DNA from: Nephrocerus scutellatus
Taxonomy: Eukaryota; Arthropoda; Insecta; Diptera; Pipunculidae
Reading direction: 5' to 3'
Length of the DNA stretch: 64,000 nt
NCBI GenBank assembly: GCA_947095585.1
Contig: OX352761.1
Span: 30,099,777-30,163,776, forward strand
This document shows positions 35,866 to 48,274 of this stretch, in pieces. Every line of letters begins with the position of its first letter. The stretch's first letter is position 1. Both the position numbers and the translations under genes were made by a program. The notes below the pieces were generated by a model that was given only the letters and a program-made list of their open reading frames with translations, had not been told where the DNA came from and ran no database searches.

Positions 35866-36010
35866 ACTCTAACGAGATAAGTTATATCTACATGCAAAAT
35901 ACAAAGATAACAATTATCGAAGTGACGTCGCTTAGCCCAGCCTAGATAAAAATATCTAATCGGCTTAGCGCAAAGATATAGAGAAGATTAACTATCGCTT
36001 GGTTATCGTC
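35866..36010. promoter_or_regulatory. GATA-motif-dense stretch
   Basis: GAGATAAG, AAGATAAC, TAGATAAA and several ATC/GAT half-forms (ATATCTA, ACTATCG, TTATCG) in 145 bp, including the small palindrome TAGATA-AAAA-TATCTA. Candidate regulatory element only. Confidence 0.25.
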
Positions 36011-37224
36011 GGTTCAGATACCAAAACCATCGGTACACTATGTAAGTTAGTGTGCATCGAACATTATACCGAAATGTTAAGAAATTTTGTACTCAAATAG
36101 CAGTGATGTTTTTCGTGCAGATATTCTATTTAATAATTTAATAAATAAGTTATTTAATGATTCTCAGCAAACAAATTTTTTAGCAAATCCAAAAAATGTA
36201 AGTATTAATCTTTTCCTGCAAATGCCATCATCCAGCCATTACAAAATCTGATCTGTACAATCCGATCATCAGAAATAATGTGAAATATGAAGCAATTATT
36301 ATTGCAAGTGCTATGTACATACATATTGAAGTTATTTGAAAGAAAAAACTGGGTTTCCTTAAAAGCAAACACAAAAATAATTATTAAGTTGTAGACCAAA
36401 AAATTCTAACTCGAAGTTAATATTAGAAAAATTTTCAAATTACTAGCAACTTAAATTAATGAACACACCGCCATCCTGCGTAGTAGAAGTTTGCGGAAAA
36501 ATAAACTGGCTTCGTGATTACACGCTATCCGTAGAGAGCTGACAAAATTCTGTAGACTCGCACTACACTAAGCAATTCATATGTTAGTTCATAAATTGAA
36601 TGCAAATATATTGAAGAAAGAAACGATACCAGAGACTGGAGAAAGGTGGTATTTTTTCCCCATACATAAAATAAGATGTATTACGTCATGCAACAATTCT
36701 GGATTATGTCGGTTACAAAAGCTTGCAAATAAAATGCAAAATCAAACCATACCCAGGGTACAGTTTGAAAAAAGCACTCCAAACCAAACCAAAAGAGAGA
36801 AAAATTTTAACTGTATCCTGCAAATCGAAAGAGCTAGAAGACTATTTTTTTAACGATCGTCTCAATCTTACATTAGGATCTGAGACTTAGCACGCTGAAC
36901 TGTTATTTGCATCGTTATAGAGAAGAACTCTTGCGTAGAATAAAAAATGAGAATTCTAAAGACTCCAAATCGATTCAATTTATTAATAAGGATATAACAA
37001 ACACCCTCTATCAAAACAAACATTTTCAATGAATTGTAAAAATGTATGCAATTTTCAAATTTATTTTGTAAGATTTTCTTAGAGAATAAGACACTTACGT
37101 TTAGTTGACGGCTAACATTACTAGGGTAAAAGAAAACCAAAAATAACAGGAACTAGAATAGCTGAAATGAGATAATATTCAACGAGGATTGATGTGATGT
37201 GTAAAAATGTTAGTTTGTATCCAC

Positions 37225-37520
37225 TCTCAACCCAGATTCTCCCTTAAGACCTCCAAGAACCCCTCGCCACCTAATCAAGACCCCCTTACGACCCCATCAA
37301 AACCTCCTAAAGAACCGCTGAAGACCCCCAACAATATCTCCCAAAGTGCCCCTCAAGACTCATAAATATTCCATTCAATGTCAGACTCAAGAGCAGACTT
37401 CAGTCCCCCTCAAAACTTCCCCGCGACACCTTTGAAGATCTCTTCCAGATCCCCTTCAAGTCTACCGTTAAGACCACTGGTCAAGACCCATATCAAAACC
37501 ACGCAAATATCCCCATTGGA
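37225..37520. repeat. C-rich, G-poor degenerate minisatellite
   Basis: Repeats of a CTCAAGACCCCC-like 12-20 bp unit with many changes (CTTAAGACCTCC, ATCAAGACCCCC, CTGAAGACCCCC, CTCAAGACTC). Confidence 0.6.
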
Positions 37521-38555
37521 CAAGTGGTTTTCGAGTGATAAGCGCACTAACGCACAGACAGACAGAAATAGACGTATAAGTATAAATATAAATAAAAATA
37601 CATGTATAATTATATATGAAGTCCAGCATTTACGTGTGGATAAAATATTTTTTAATTGAGCCACTTAGCGTTACAATGGTACTAGTAGCATTGCAAAACG
37701 CCATAAAACACAGTCATTTAAAAACCGGAACTTACCAACAAATGGATCGAAATGTGAAGTCTCAAATTCGAACTACAAAATTGGCTATAAGTCTGAACAT
37801 GAACGAGTCGTATGCGCATTCTGAAAAGTGAACTTAAATCCAATGAAATGAAGGGAAATTCTGGATATACCACCGGTTTAAAATACAATTCGTTTTCAAC
37901 GATTAAAAGCACTTATAGCACCGAAATTTTTAACTTTCTAATTAAAACAGAATTTCGTGTTCAATAATACGCAAATCAACAAAATGGTTGTGTGTAGTTC
38001 AAGAGCAAGTGCAGCGACAATTTTGATAACCGAGTTGCCATGCGTTAGCAAGCGCCTGATTTTGTCATACTTTGCTATAAATGCAAATTGTTGCCCTCCG
38101 CTCATTTTTTATCGACCAGGCTGTTAATGTGATTCCGTTAGTGTACCAACAAAATGTGCTAAATGCATTCAATTTATAGCTCTTTCCAATTTCATTTATG
38201 ATCTCTTATCTCCAATTCATTCTTCAAATTCCAATTCAATTCATTCTTTTTCTAAAACAGCAATCTCAGTTTTTCATATGAGTTCAAAACATCTGCACTT
38301 TCCTCTTCTTCGAAAGAGGAACTTTAGCAAGAGCGTATGTTAAGCACGTTAAATTCTAATATTATTAGTATAACAAGTTGCGGATTACACAATGGAGTTG
38401 ATTATGTCTTCTGAAGTCTAAACAAAAGCCTCCTACTTTATTCATAAATAGCTATTTCGTCAAAGAATCCATAAAAAACTCGAAATTATCGGTAAGTCCA
38501 TTAACAACAACTTCGTTAAAACGACCATAGTTAACAATGCTGTAAAATGTTAAGG

Positions 38556-38815
38556 TTTCCTAAAACGGAGCGACAGACCGTTGCGCTCCAAGGCCTAGCT
38601 TCTTGCGACCATTTGTGTTGTGCATGTATATTTTTGCACACAAACGGAAGGGACCTACAATTAAAAGCCGTGACAAGTTATTACTCTCGGACGGTTGTCA
38701 GACATTCGCGAGAGGTTGGACACCGTGAAAAATACTTTTGGTGTTTCTGGGACTCGAACCACGAACCTCCTGCTCAGAAGCCATGCACTTATCCACTGAA
38801 CAACGGCACCCACTT
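38556..38815 (-). repeat. tRNA-derived SINE, copy 2
   Basis: Reverse complement of the copy at 10477: head GGTGCCGTTGTTCAGTGGAT, B box GGTTCGAGTCCCAG, body CTCGCGAATGTCTGACAACC, GGTCCCTTCCGTTTGTGTGC, ATACATGCACAACACAAATG. Long frames here are chance. Confidence 0.82.
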
Positions 38816-39021
38816 AGATCCGGCAAATATTTTATTCCGCATATTTATATTTTATTATATTTATTGACCGCAAACCGATAAATTCTGAAATCTTAAGCTG
38901 GAAAACACAAATGTTCAATGATTTATCGAATTAAAGATTGCAGAGTTTTTCGATTTTTTATGTGAAGACAATTTCTGCAAATCACGATAGTACAGGCAAC
39001 ATGGGAAGTGTATTGCATGAT

Positions 39022-40150
39022 CAAGCCGTCAGTAATACCGTCAACACAAAACAACACACACAAAGCTAAAGTTGTGCCAATTTTAAAACCTGGAAAAGCA
39101 CCATCATCTATCAGTAGCTATAGGCTACTGATTGAATTGGAGTCCAAAAATATTCTTCTGTTAGAACAATTCGGGTTCAGACGCAATCACTCTATGACCC
39201 ACCAGATCTTTAGAATCGGTAAACACGTCCAAAAAAATTTCTGAGAGCAAAAAGTTAACAGGTCTTGTTTTATTATACATAGGAAAGGCATTCGATACAG
39301 TATGGCATAAAGGACTTCTACATAAGCTAATAAACTATGATTTTCCACCATACCTAATTAAAACAATATTTAGTTTTCTTAGCAATCGCTTCTTTAAAGT
39401 GTCCGTAAAAACAGTCTTTCTTGAGAAAGCACTTTACTGTCAGGAGTTCCCCAAGGTTCTGTACTTGTTCCAGTTCTGTATAATATCTAAACCTTTAATT
39501 TGCCCATTTTGCCAAACTGCGAATACGCCATTTACGCCGATAATACTGGGATCTTTACATCGCATGAGATAGATTTCACTATCGAAGCCATACTTCAAAA
39601 TTCAATCAGTGTCCTAGTGGGATATTTTGATAAATGGAAGTTCAAAGTTAATGTAGGAAAAACACAGCACTAGAAAAAGGAAGTGTTGCTTTCTATCAAG
39701 AAACTCGTTGAGTTTAAATGTCGTTGAAGTGGAATGGCAAAACTCAGTTAAATACCTGGGTGTACACCTCGACAAGAAGTTGACTTTTAGTGAACATATT
39801 GTATGCACTCTTAAAAAATCGAACCTAGCGATAAAAATGCTATGCTAAGCCTGGAAAACAAGATCATTATCATTATTTGCAAAGTAATTTTCCAAGCAAT
39901 ATACTTATGTGGCTCTCCAGCTTGGGGAGACTGTGCTCTATCACATTCTAAAAACTTACAAATTGCACAAAATAAGCTGTTTAAAATGTGCTTAGACTTT
40001 TCCTTGGCATTATTCAACCAGATTACTGCACGAAAAAGCCAAAATTGAGTATATTAAAAATAAATTATTATCTTCAAAGCGAAAGTTTTTCATAAACTGT
40101 CAAATATCAGAAAATCCCTTGATAAATAGTTACTTGTATGAATTTTTCAT
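39022..40150 (+). mobile_element. Jockey-clade LINE fragment
   Basis: In order, across frameshifts: KAKVVPILKPGKAPSSISSY (39065), EQFGFRRNHSMTHQIFRIGK, LLYIGKAFDTVWHKGLLHKL (motif A), PPYLIKTIFSFLSNRFF, QGSVLVPVLYNI, NCEYAIYADNTGIFTSHE (motif C with YADN for YADD), VGYFDKWKFKVNVGKTQH and a C-terminal part to about 40130. The changed catalytic Asp and stops mark it as dead. Confidence 0.82.
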
Positions 40151-42720
40151 TATTTAATTTTATTTTATTTACTTTTAATTCGTTAATTTTTATTATACTG
40201 AAAAATTTTGTTTTTCTTCAGTTCGTTTCTATATCTATCTTTTGATTTATTTTAATAGTTAATAAGTTTCAAAATTTAATTTAAGGTTTTATTATAGCTT
40301 TTTCCTTCAAAACCCCAAAATTAAATATTAAGTTTTTATAGTAATTATATAAATCATAACAAATCTCTGCACTGACATTAACCAAATTATAATAACATTT
40401 TATGCTATAAATAAAAAAACTATCTATATCATCCGCACGCACATGTGCATTCACGGCTACGCTGAGCCAGGGTGCAAATTCCTTGAGTGTGGTGCATATT
40501 TTAAAAACGAATTTATGGCCAAAGATGTTTTTCACCCCCCTAGAGAGCTACTATTTTATGAGCAGGTCAGTCCCGTGGACCATTTCTGTGATCCCGCAAT
40601 GTGGCATGTGTCACACGTGTGAAAGTTGGGGTTTCAACACTTTCCTTTCATTCGTCCTAGAGTGTTAAAATTTTGGGCGCACCTCAGAAACAAGAAACAT
40701 TTCTAAACTTTAACTTCAACTTTTCAACTACTTTCAGGAACTTTCTAACAAGACTATGTATTAGTTTGAATGAATTTAAAAACACAAAATCTGAACACTA
40801 ACTATAATATTTTTCTACTTTCTCAATAATACAACAAATATTGTACTTTACACTTATACATACATATACTCTTATACAAGAAAAATATCTGTAGAACGTT
40901 ATTAACACCATCATAATTAAAAAATAAAATATTGTTAAGAAATTCTGCATATGCCAAAAAAATAAAAACGTTGAACAAAAACGCAATTCCTGATAACAAT
41001 GTGCATGTGAGTGCAAACATTTTTATATTACATTAGCCCATGCTTAAGCAATTAGAGGCTTATCAACTAGTACATTCGCGTGAGTTAAGCTTATATTTTG
41101 CAATCAAATAAAATGTACAACAAATGAGACTGCAGTTATAGATGCATGCAACAAACGCACACACCCGTAAACGTCAAGTCAATTTATTCTCTCGAACACG
41201 CAAAAAGGGGTTTGTGCTTTTATCCTTCTCCGAACAAGCCCATCTTTTTTCGTTTTTACAACACACGCTATGGCAGATGCAATATGACACCACTCCTCAT
41301 AGTTCATGTTCTAACTGAAATGAAGAACAAATATTAATTTGTGAATGTGGGCAAAGAAAACCGCAATGTACGTGCTCGCAGATTTGCACCTGAGTGTTTA
41401 CATCGCAATAAACTGAAAACATGTGGACCACAGAATACGAAAATGTTTTTTTACGATATTCCATCCAGGGCAGGTGTAAAAATCTATTAGACGCAAACAA
41501 CTGCATTTGAAGATCCAGCTGTAAGCCGGCGCAATCAGGAAGATGTTCGTCCTAATCAAACTACATGAAACTTAGAAAAAATTATTTTGTCCTGATTCCT
41601 TGCGTTGTGATGCGTTTGTGTGAGTACCAAGAAAATGCCTACTAACCGCGATACACTAACATACACTAACAGTGACGCAGCTTGCAGCATTTAATGGTAA
41701 ATATTATTATCAATGAAATTATCTTATTTAGATTATCAACGTGTTTTTGGATGGATGAGTTCATAGCAAATGTTTTGCGTTCCTATCTATCTTTAAAAAA
41801 TTGTAAAAAGAACCCACAACACCATCGCATTACAGAAAATCCATTGTATTCTAGATATAACGAAACTAAGGCTTTAGCAGAAGAAAGGTGTATCTCGTCG
41901 AGGAATCATTCGCTGTCGTGTTTTAAATTTTTTTTAACAAGACCGAGCTTCCTAAAGCGGGTACCAAGGGAAACTGTACTTTTTATTAGTTATTAACAGC
42001 AAAAGTATTTATTTCTGAAAGCATTCTCTGAAGGCACAAAAAAACTGGAACAATTGAGTTCAACAAGGAAACCAAGGAAAAAAGTGCGACGTATAACATC
42101 CAATAACCGTTTATAAAGTTCTTTGCTTTGCTTTTAAATGGTGAAAAAATAATAAAAATTAAACAACTTTATTTGTTGAAAAAACACTAGATCGTAAATT
42201 TTGATTAGTTGCACAAGGCAAAAGCGACGATACGATAACGAGTACAAAATGTTAGACTTTGTGTTTCTTTTATGTGTCGCTTGATGTCTCACTCCACATT
42301 ATACAGCAATAATAATTGTTAAAGCGTTGACAGAGCATGGTAATAGTACCTAATAAATATAAAAAATTTAAGTGAGAGAAAAAAAAATATGAACGTGAAA
42401 ATTTTCGGCTAAAGATTTGTTTGAAATTTTTGTTGGTGTTCTGTTGTGGTCTGCGTCTACGAAGCAGAATATTTAAAATCTTTATGGATGTTATGTACAC
42501 ATCAATGCGCAGTAATAATCACAATAAACTTATATAATTTCTTCTTTCAAAAAAACAGTCGTAAAAAATAAAAATAAAAATTTTTAGTTCCCAGTGGTAA
42601 CCATTTGGTATTCATGAATATCATAAACCAAAAATCCTTTAATTTCTATTCATCTCTTAATTTACACCACTTTGGTCATCTGGCGACATATCTCACTAAG
42701 GTATGTCTCCGATATTGTTT
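40151..42720. other. 2.6 kb without recognised genes
   Basis: AT-rich. A GC-richer patch at 40435-40660 has no clear domain in any frame. Nothing supportable. Confidence 0.45.
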
Positions 42721-42950
42721 CTGTTTCGTAGCTCAGTTGCTGGTGCGTTGGACTACTGAGCGGGACGTTTGAAGCTCGAATCTCAGAAAAAAACAAAAGA
42801 AAAAAACCCCGAATGTCTGACAAACATCCAATAGTAATAACTGTTAAGAGCATCTCAATTCACATTTCTCGTATGTGGTTTTAAATTGAATGTTTGTTCC
42901 TTCCATTGTGTGCAAAAATATAACACGCACAACACAAACGTTCGCTAGAA
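42721..42950 (+). repeat. tRNA-derived SINE, copy 3
   Basis: Head GTTTCGTAGCTCAGTTGCTG, GGACTACTGAGCGGGACGTT, body GAATGTCTGACAAACATCCA, TTCCTTCCATTGTGTGCAAA, ATAACACGCACAACACAAAC. The B box is weakened (AGCTCGAATCTC). Confidence 0.75.
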
Positions 42951-42984
42951 ACTGGGCTAATAGGTTAGCTATATATAATCTTTT

Positions 42985-44665
42985 TCTTATAATGTACATT
43001 CGCTAAAGGTATTTGCACCCTTATAATGCTTAGCATAGCGTTAGCGTTAGGAAATTAAGGAGAGGAAATGAGGAGATGTCTATGCACGCGTGTCTTAAAC
43101 GACTGCAGATCATACAAATACGGAAACACAAAATCAGGCAATTCATTCCACATAAATATCGTGCGGCTAAAGAAGGAATCTCTGAATTGGTTAGTATGTC
43201 CGAAGATAGACTTAATGGTATTACGGGTATTCCGGATGTGTTGGAGAATGGGCGGGATGCATCTGGATATTTGTTTTGAACACCGCTTGTGGAAAAAGCG
43301 ATAAAACAGTGACAGGCAGGAAACATTCCTACGATGTTCAAGCAATTCGATTATTTTCGCGATATGTACGTCACTTGGGGACACCTGCACAGACAATAAA
43401 GCAGTATTCAAGTTTAGGGCGAATATACGCTTTGTAAAAAGTAGCCATATCTGAAGGAGTGAAGTACATCTTGCACCGTTTTAGGAAACCTAAACATCTC
43501 GCAGCATTTTTGGCGATGGCAAATATCTGGTCATTCCAACGACGCTTGTTGTTTACGCACATACCGAGAATTGAGAGTTTTTCAGTTTCTTTGATGCAAG
43601 CTCTACTCATGGATAAAGGTTGGGGGTATAAATTACACTTGGACGACAGAAGTCCCCACCTTGTTATGCTGTCATGGTCAGAATTTAACGTGCCTAACAT
43701 ACGTTGTTGTTCAAGTTCCACTTGTGAAAAAGAGGGGCGTGCAGAAAGCGTGAAGTCATATGAAAAGCTAAGAGTGCTGTCATCAGCGAAAGAATGGATT
43801 GGATTAGAGGTGGTGGATAGGAGATCATTAATGAAAATCAGAAAGAGTGTCGGAGATTAAACAGAGCATTGAGGAACACAGGCGTTTATGCGGTGAACAT
43901 TGGATTTGAATCCGTCCAAAACGATCTGGATTCACCGGTCAGAAAGGTAGATACTAGTCCAATCGAGGAGCGCCTTATTAATTCCATAGACATTCATTTT
44001 CGACAAAAGAGCTTGATGCCACCTCTGTCAAATGCCTTGGAAATATCGAGTGCAACAACTTTGCTTTCAACAAATCTGTGAATAGACTGGTTCCACTTTT
44101 CAGTGAGATAAGACATCAAGTCACATGTAAAACGTTGCCTACGTAAACCGTACTGCTGGTCGCTAAGGATTTCACATGATTCAAGGTATTGCATAAGCTT
44201 ACGATTGATCAGCGTTTTCATGACCTTGGAAAGTATGGATGTTAGCGGTACGAGGAAAGAGATGACGGATCGCCGTTTTTAGGAACAGGCTATTTTCCAA
44301 TTCTTTGGGATGACTCCAGAAGAATAAGAGAAATGGAAAAGCCTGCGCAGTGGCAATGCAAACTTTGAAGAACACCTCTTCGCAACTATAGCGGGAATAC
44401 CATCAGGCCCAGCAGAATTATGAATGTTGAGATCATTTAATACTCTAGCCACTTGACGAGTACGAAAGTAAATCTGTCCCATAGAGGATTCCACTCGGCA
44501 GTAACAAAGTGCTATCTGGTAGCGTGAAGCTAGCTGCGAAATGTGAAGCAAGCAGATTGGCCTTGTGTATAGAGCTGACAGTTGGAATGTCATTGAGAAT
44601 AAGCCTTGGAATTGAGGACGAGGCAGTATTTTTAATTCGTTGCACGAATGTCCAAAATATTTTGA
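42985..44665 (-). mobile_element. LINE family J, copy 3
   Basis: The same layout as copy 2: C-terminal frame (43055-43411) with [20 protein letters not shown] and FRDSFFSRTIFMWNELPDFV, a 116-codon part (43371-43721) with SILGMCVNNKRRWNDQIFAI, then LSDQQYGLRRQRFTCDLMSY and VALDISKAFDRGG (about 44030), NDLNIHNSAGPDGIPAIVAK (44420) and FAASFTLPDSTLL. It lacks the 5' endonuclease and is riddled with frameshifts. Confidence 0.82.
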
Positions 44666-44974
44666 CTTTTATTAAAAAATTTATTTCAACAATTATTTAG
44701 GTATATTGATCATCTAAGATTGTTAACGTAAAGGGTTTCATTGGAAGTTTTTTCTAATAATTTACCAGGATTGCATAATATAATTTGTTTTAAAGCAAAA
44801 AGCATTTGTATAGAATTTTTCTAATTCTTTTCGATAAGTTCTCATGATTTTGAATTCAAATTGGTGTGCGTCAAGGTTGCAAATTGTATCCACTGTTATT
44901 TTTGGTCGTCACTTGTTTTTAAGACTTACGTCGTTTTCTTTTGAATTTCCACAAAATTTCACTTCTCTCAAAGA

Positions 44975-45015
44975 TGGCCATGACCAGACTCCAGTTGTAG
45001 AGCCAAATATGATGA
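44975..45015 (+). mobile_element. LINE family K 3' terminus (very short)
   Basis: CCATGACCAGACTCCAGTTG then TAGAGCCAAATATGATGATG: only the last 40 bp of the element, an extreme 5' truncation. Confidence 0.6.
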
Positions 45016-45019
45016 TGAG

Positions 45020-46095
45020 CAAAAAGTCTTGACGAATCACATCTTCAGAAATTAATGGAATAGCAAGTGATGGGCATACGCAAGGGCAAGACCTAGACCG
45101 TCTCGGTATTGGTCTTGCTTCTGCAGCCTGAGTCTTTGTCTTGGACTTGTAGTTTTTCTGATAATATTCTTGCAGACCAATCTCAAGGTATTTTTTTGGA
45201 AAATATTAACTAACAGAAAATTAACTAATGGACTTTTGAGGAGTGACCAATCGAGTAGAATACTCGAACATTAATATGATACTTAATTCACTTAAGAAAG
45301 GCGCCTAAGTATAAAAGTCAAGAATGACGCATTTCATACACCTTGTAAAAAGCATGCTCTAAACATTCTGCATGTATATATTTGGCATGTACTCACTAGC
45401 TGAGGGGTTATAATTCTCCTCAACGAATAGTTAGGCATCCAGTGGGGAATCATTCTTAGCTATCTGTCAGCTCAGCAACTGGCAAAGCGTGATTACTAGC
45501 AAAAAATGGTAGGCTGTGTCGTATACATGGCCTTGGGTTTTGATCGTGACAACGTCTGCCCGGGACGAAAGAAAATAAAACGAAGATCTCTTGTATGTGG
45601 GACGGATACACGGGGACATCTTAAAATCTCAATATGAAATAGTTTCCGAAATTCCAGACCCTAATAACCATTATAGTCGCATCTAAGTCCTAAACGCTTG
45701 AGAAATGGCTTAGTTCCCAAAATTCCACACCCTTATGGCCATATCCCAGAATTGATAAAGTAGTTTCATAAATAGTGACATAAAAGTGTGACTTAATATG
45801 GGACATAAAATGGGACACTTAACATGGGAAACTTAGCATGGAACATAACAGTATGACATTTATCGTTCAACTTGTTGAACATGTACCCCTTAAACATTGT
45901 AGTGAGACGTTGTCACGTCAAAACAATTGCCAGCTATCAGTTTTGACTGTCAAACCAACTGTCAGCCGGTCACTTTCCCAGTTTTAAGTTTACTTGACTT
46001 GACTGAGAGTCGAGTTTGATAGTCTATTAGTTACATCACAATCATCACTAATACACACGCAAACTATCAAAGTACAGTTTTATTGATTGAAAATT
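45020..46095. other. unassigned sequence with GTCTTGG repeats
   Basis: 45090-45180 has repeated GTCTTG(G/C)-type motifs that recur at 46818-46890. Otherwise nothing recognised. Confidence 0.4.
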
Positions 46096-46097
46096 TT

Positions 46098-46310
46098 TCT
46101 AAATAAAACAACCCATAAAAATGTTCGTGTAAATTCTCTAATCGGGGATACACAATGTGTAGTTTGAATAAAATCAGGTAAATTTTTGTAAGGGAGCCCT
46201 CCGACATCGAGGCCCGATCACTCCAAAATTTTTAAATGTTTTTTAAAATCGGGTATTTTTTTATAAAATTTGTATGGGTGCCCCCCAACCCCCCACCCCA
46301 TTTTCCAAAA
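46098..46310 (+). repeat. element A copy 11 (left part)
   Basis: AAACAACCCATAAAAATGTT, AAATTCTCTAATCGGGGATA, one and a half units with GAGGCCCGATCACTCC; cut by the transposase fragment that follows. Confidence 0.75.
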
Positions 46311-46720
46311 TTTATTTTGATTCATTCGTCGATTCGCGCAACTTTTATGGCGGACATAATCGTTCATCTGAGCAAGCTATTGCCGCATATGGAGTGAGAC
46401 CAATCCACAAGAGACCCTACAGACTCCATTACATCCAGAAAAATACACCGTTTGGTGCAGTTTACCTCATTTCTTTAAAAATGAGGCCAGAGTTCGCGTT
46501 ACAGTTATTGGAGGACGTTACCGAACCATGATTTTTTGTTTGAAAATATGGATGAAATTGATCCAGACGAGATGTTGTTTTAACAGGACGGCGCTACGTG
46601 CCATACGACAACGGCAACCATCGACTTATTGAAATCAAATTTTGGCGATAAGCCGATTTCGAGAAATGCGATCAATGTAAAGTCACCGGCTTATACTGGA
46701 AATGGATGGAATGAAAACAA
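46311..46720 (+). mobile_element. Tc1/mariner-like DDE transposase fragment
   Basis: Pieces NFYGGHNRSSEQAIAAYGV, VTVIGGRYRTM, ENMDEIDPDEMLF, QDGATCHTTTATIDLLKSNF and GDKPISRNAINVKSPAY match the common insect transposase with the QQDGATCHT catalytic box (the second Asp of DDE). The middle of the protein is deleted and the expected tail after the SRN motif is cut. Confidence 0.7.
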
Positions 46721-47854
46721 CACTAGTTAATTTGTAGATTCGTCTCCATATGCCACAGTTAAGCAGAACATTAGTTTCTCTGTTTTATTAGTTTTTTTTG
46801 TTCTTGTTTATGCAAGAACATTGCGGTCTTGATAACATAGTATTGCTCTTGGTTTTGGTCTTGTGCACTTAGTCTTTGTCTTGGTCTAACATTTACTACA
46901 ACCAATCCCGCTCATCACTACGAATACGCGCAAAGGACCTTAACGAATGTGCCGTAATAAAATTCCAATTGGCCAAACTACGTCTAATTTCATCATTTGT
47001 ACCTCTACCAGGTGGGTTAAAAACAGCAATAGTTCCCCGCACAAGGCGGAAAAAATATCCTAGGCCCATTTCAACACTCCCATTAAAATACTAGATGTTA
47101 ACCCCGGCGTTACAAGGGACTCGCCGACCCACACCCCCAAGACACCGTTTAGACCCACCAAGAGCTAAAATAACAGGCGTTGGCGTCTGGCTTCCCCTCA
47201 CAACCTGCTGACCCAACCAACCAAACTGACCGCTCCCCACTGAAACCACTGCACACCGTTGAGCCCCACCCCCTCCTAACCGCCACTGAACCAAACTTGT
47301 AGCCTATAACCTCTGGTCGCGAGTTCATACATAAATCCCAAGGAAAACGGCATTTTTCAGTTGTTCTCGAATTTTCAAAGTTTTTCCCGAATTTTCCAAT
47401 TTTCCAGGTTCCTGTAATCATCCCCAGACTATTACGAACATTTCAAAAAAGAATGAGCCAAATCGGTCCAGCCGTTTAGCCGTGAAAAAGTAACAGACAG
47501 AAAGAGCTACTTTTACATTTATAATATTAGTAGTTAGTAGTTAGTAGACTAGTATCGATTGGAAAAAATTATGGAAAGAAACTAAACTCTATTTTGTTAA
47601 ATCATTGACATAAACCCATTATGAATTCAGAAAAAATAAAAGTATGTACACAAGATCCGATCGATGATCCTGTATTCCGAAAGCTCCTTCAGATCGGCAA
47701 AGAAAGGTTTGCTGAATTTACGAAGTCGAAAGTCTGCCAGGGCTGGACATTTTCGGATATATTGAATGAGGGTTTCTTTCTCATTACATTCCTTCAAAAG
47801 GTATTAAGCAGGATGTTCAGTTTGGCTGCGTGGCTGCCCACTGGCCAATGACCT
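46721..47854. repeat. repeat B and unassigned flanks
   Basis: 47095-47535 has a strongly C-rich part (CCGACCCACACCCCCAAGAC), then CCAAATCGGTCCAGCCGTTT, an ACAGACAGA motif and the end TTTATAATATTAGTAG. Such ends are typical of RTE-like LINE 3' tails in insects. A related piece is at 54130-54320. A 76-codon frame at 47621 (IDDPVFRKLLQIGKERFAEF) is not recognised. Confidence 0.45.
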
Positions 47855-47855
47855 G

Positions 47856-48272
47856 TGATTATAGCAACGACTCTGGAAATATCTTTCCGTGAAATTTCGA
47901 TTTATTTTTACTGTCGGAAGGATAACTAGATCTAGATGTGGAGTAGTTGGTCAAGTCAATCCACTTAAGTTGTTCCTTGATTGTATGGAAAATGAGAACA
48001 CGTTCCCTGACTGAGCTCAATGGACAGCAAACTCTCTCTGTGTAGTCGATGTCCAATGTGACATCCTTCCTCGACAGTAAGTCTGCTTTTTCAATGCCGG
48101 CAATGTCGCTGTACCCTGACACTCATATTAGGGTTAAAACTATGTTTTGGCTTAACAAAGCCAATTCAGCTTTTCACTGCCTGACAAGTTTCGAGTTGTC
48201 ACTTATCGCAAATTGCAGATTCGCTGTCTATGCATACGTCAACATCTCCAGCTATTGCGGTCGAAGCTAATA
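47856..48272 (-). mobile_element. LINE RNase H fragment
   Basis: Minus strand: DVDVCIDSESAICDK (about 48225, with the catalytic Asp of RNase H), then YSDIAGIEKADLLSRKDVTL (48110), which is the second half of the fold. Stops separate the pieces. It belongs to an RNase H-bearing clade (I, R1 or LOA-like). Confidence 0.65.
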
Positions 48273-48274
48273 AT

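Larger units (their letters stand above)
34008..38550. other. 4.5 kb without recognised genes
   Basis: AT-rich. Contains the hairpin at 34323-34381, a GATA-motif cluster at 35870-36010 and a C-rich degenerate repeat at 37225-37520. All frames are short and show no domain. Confidence 0.45.
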
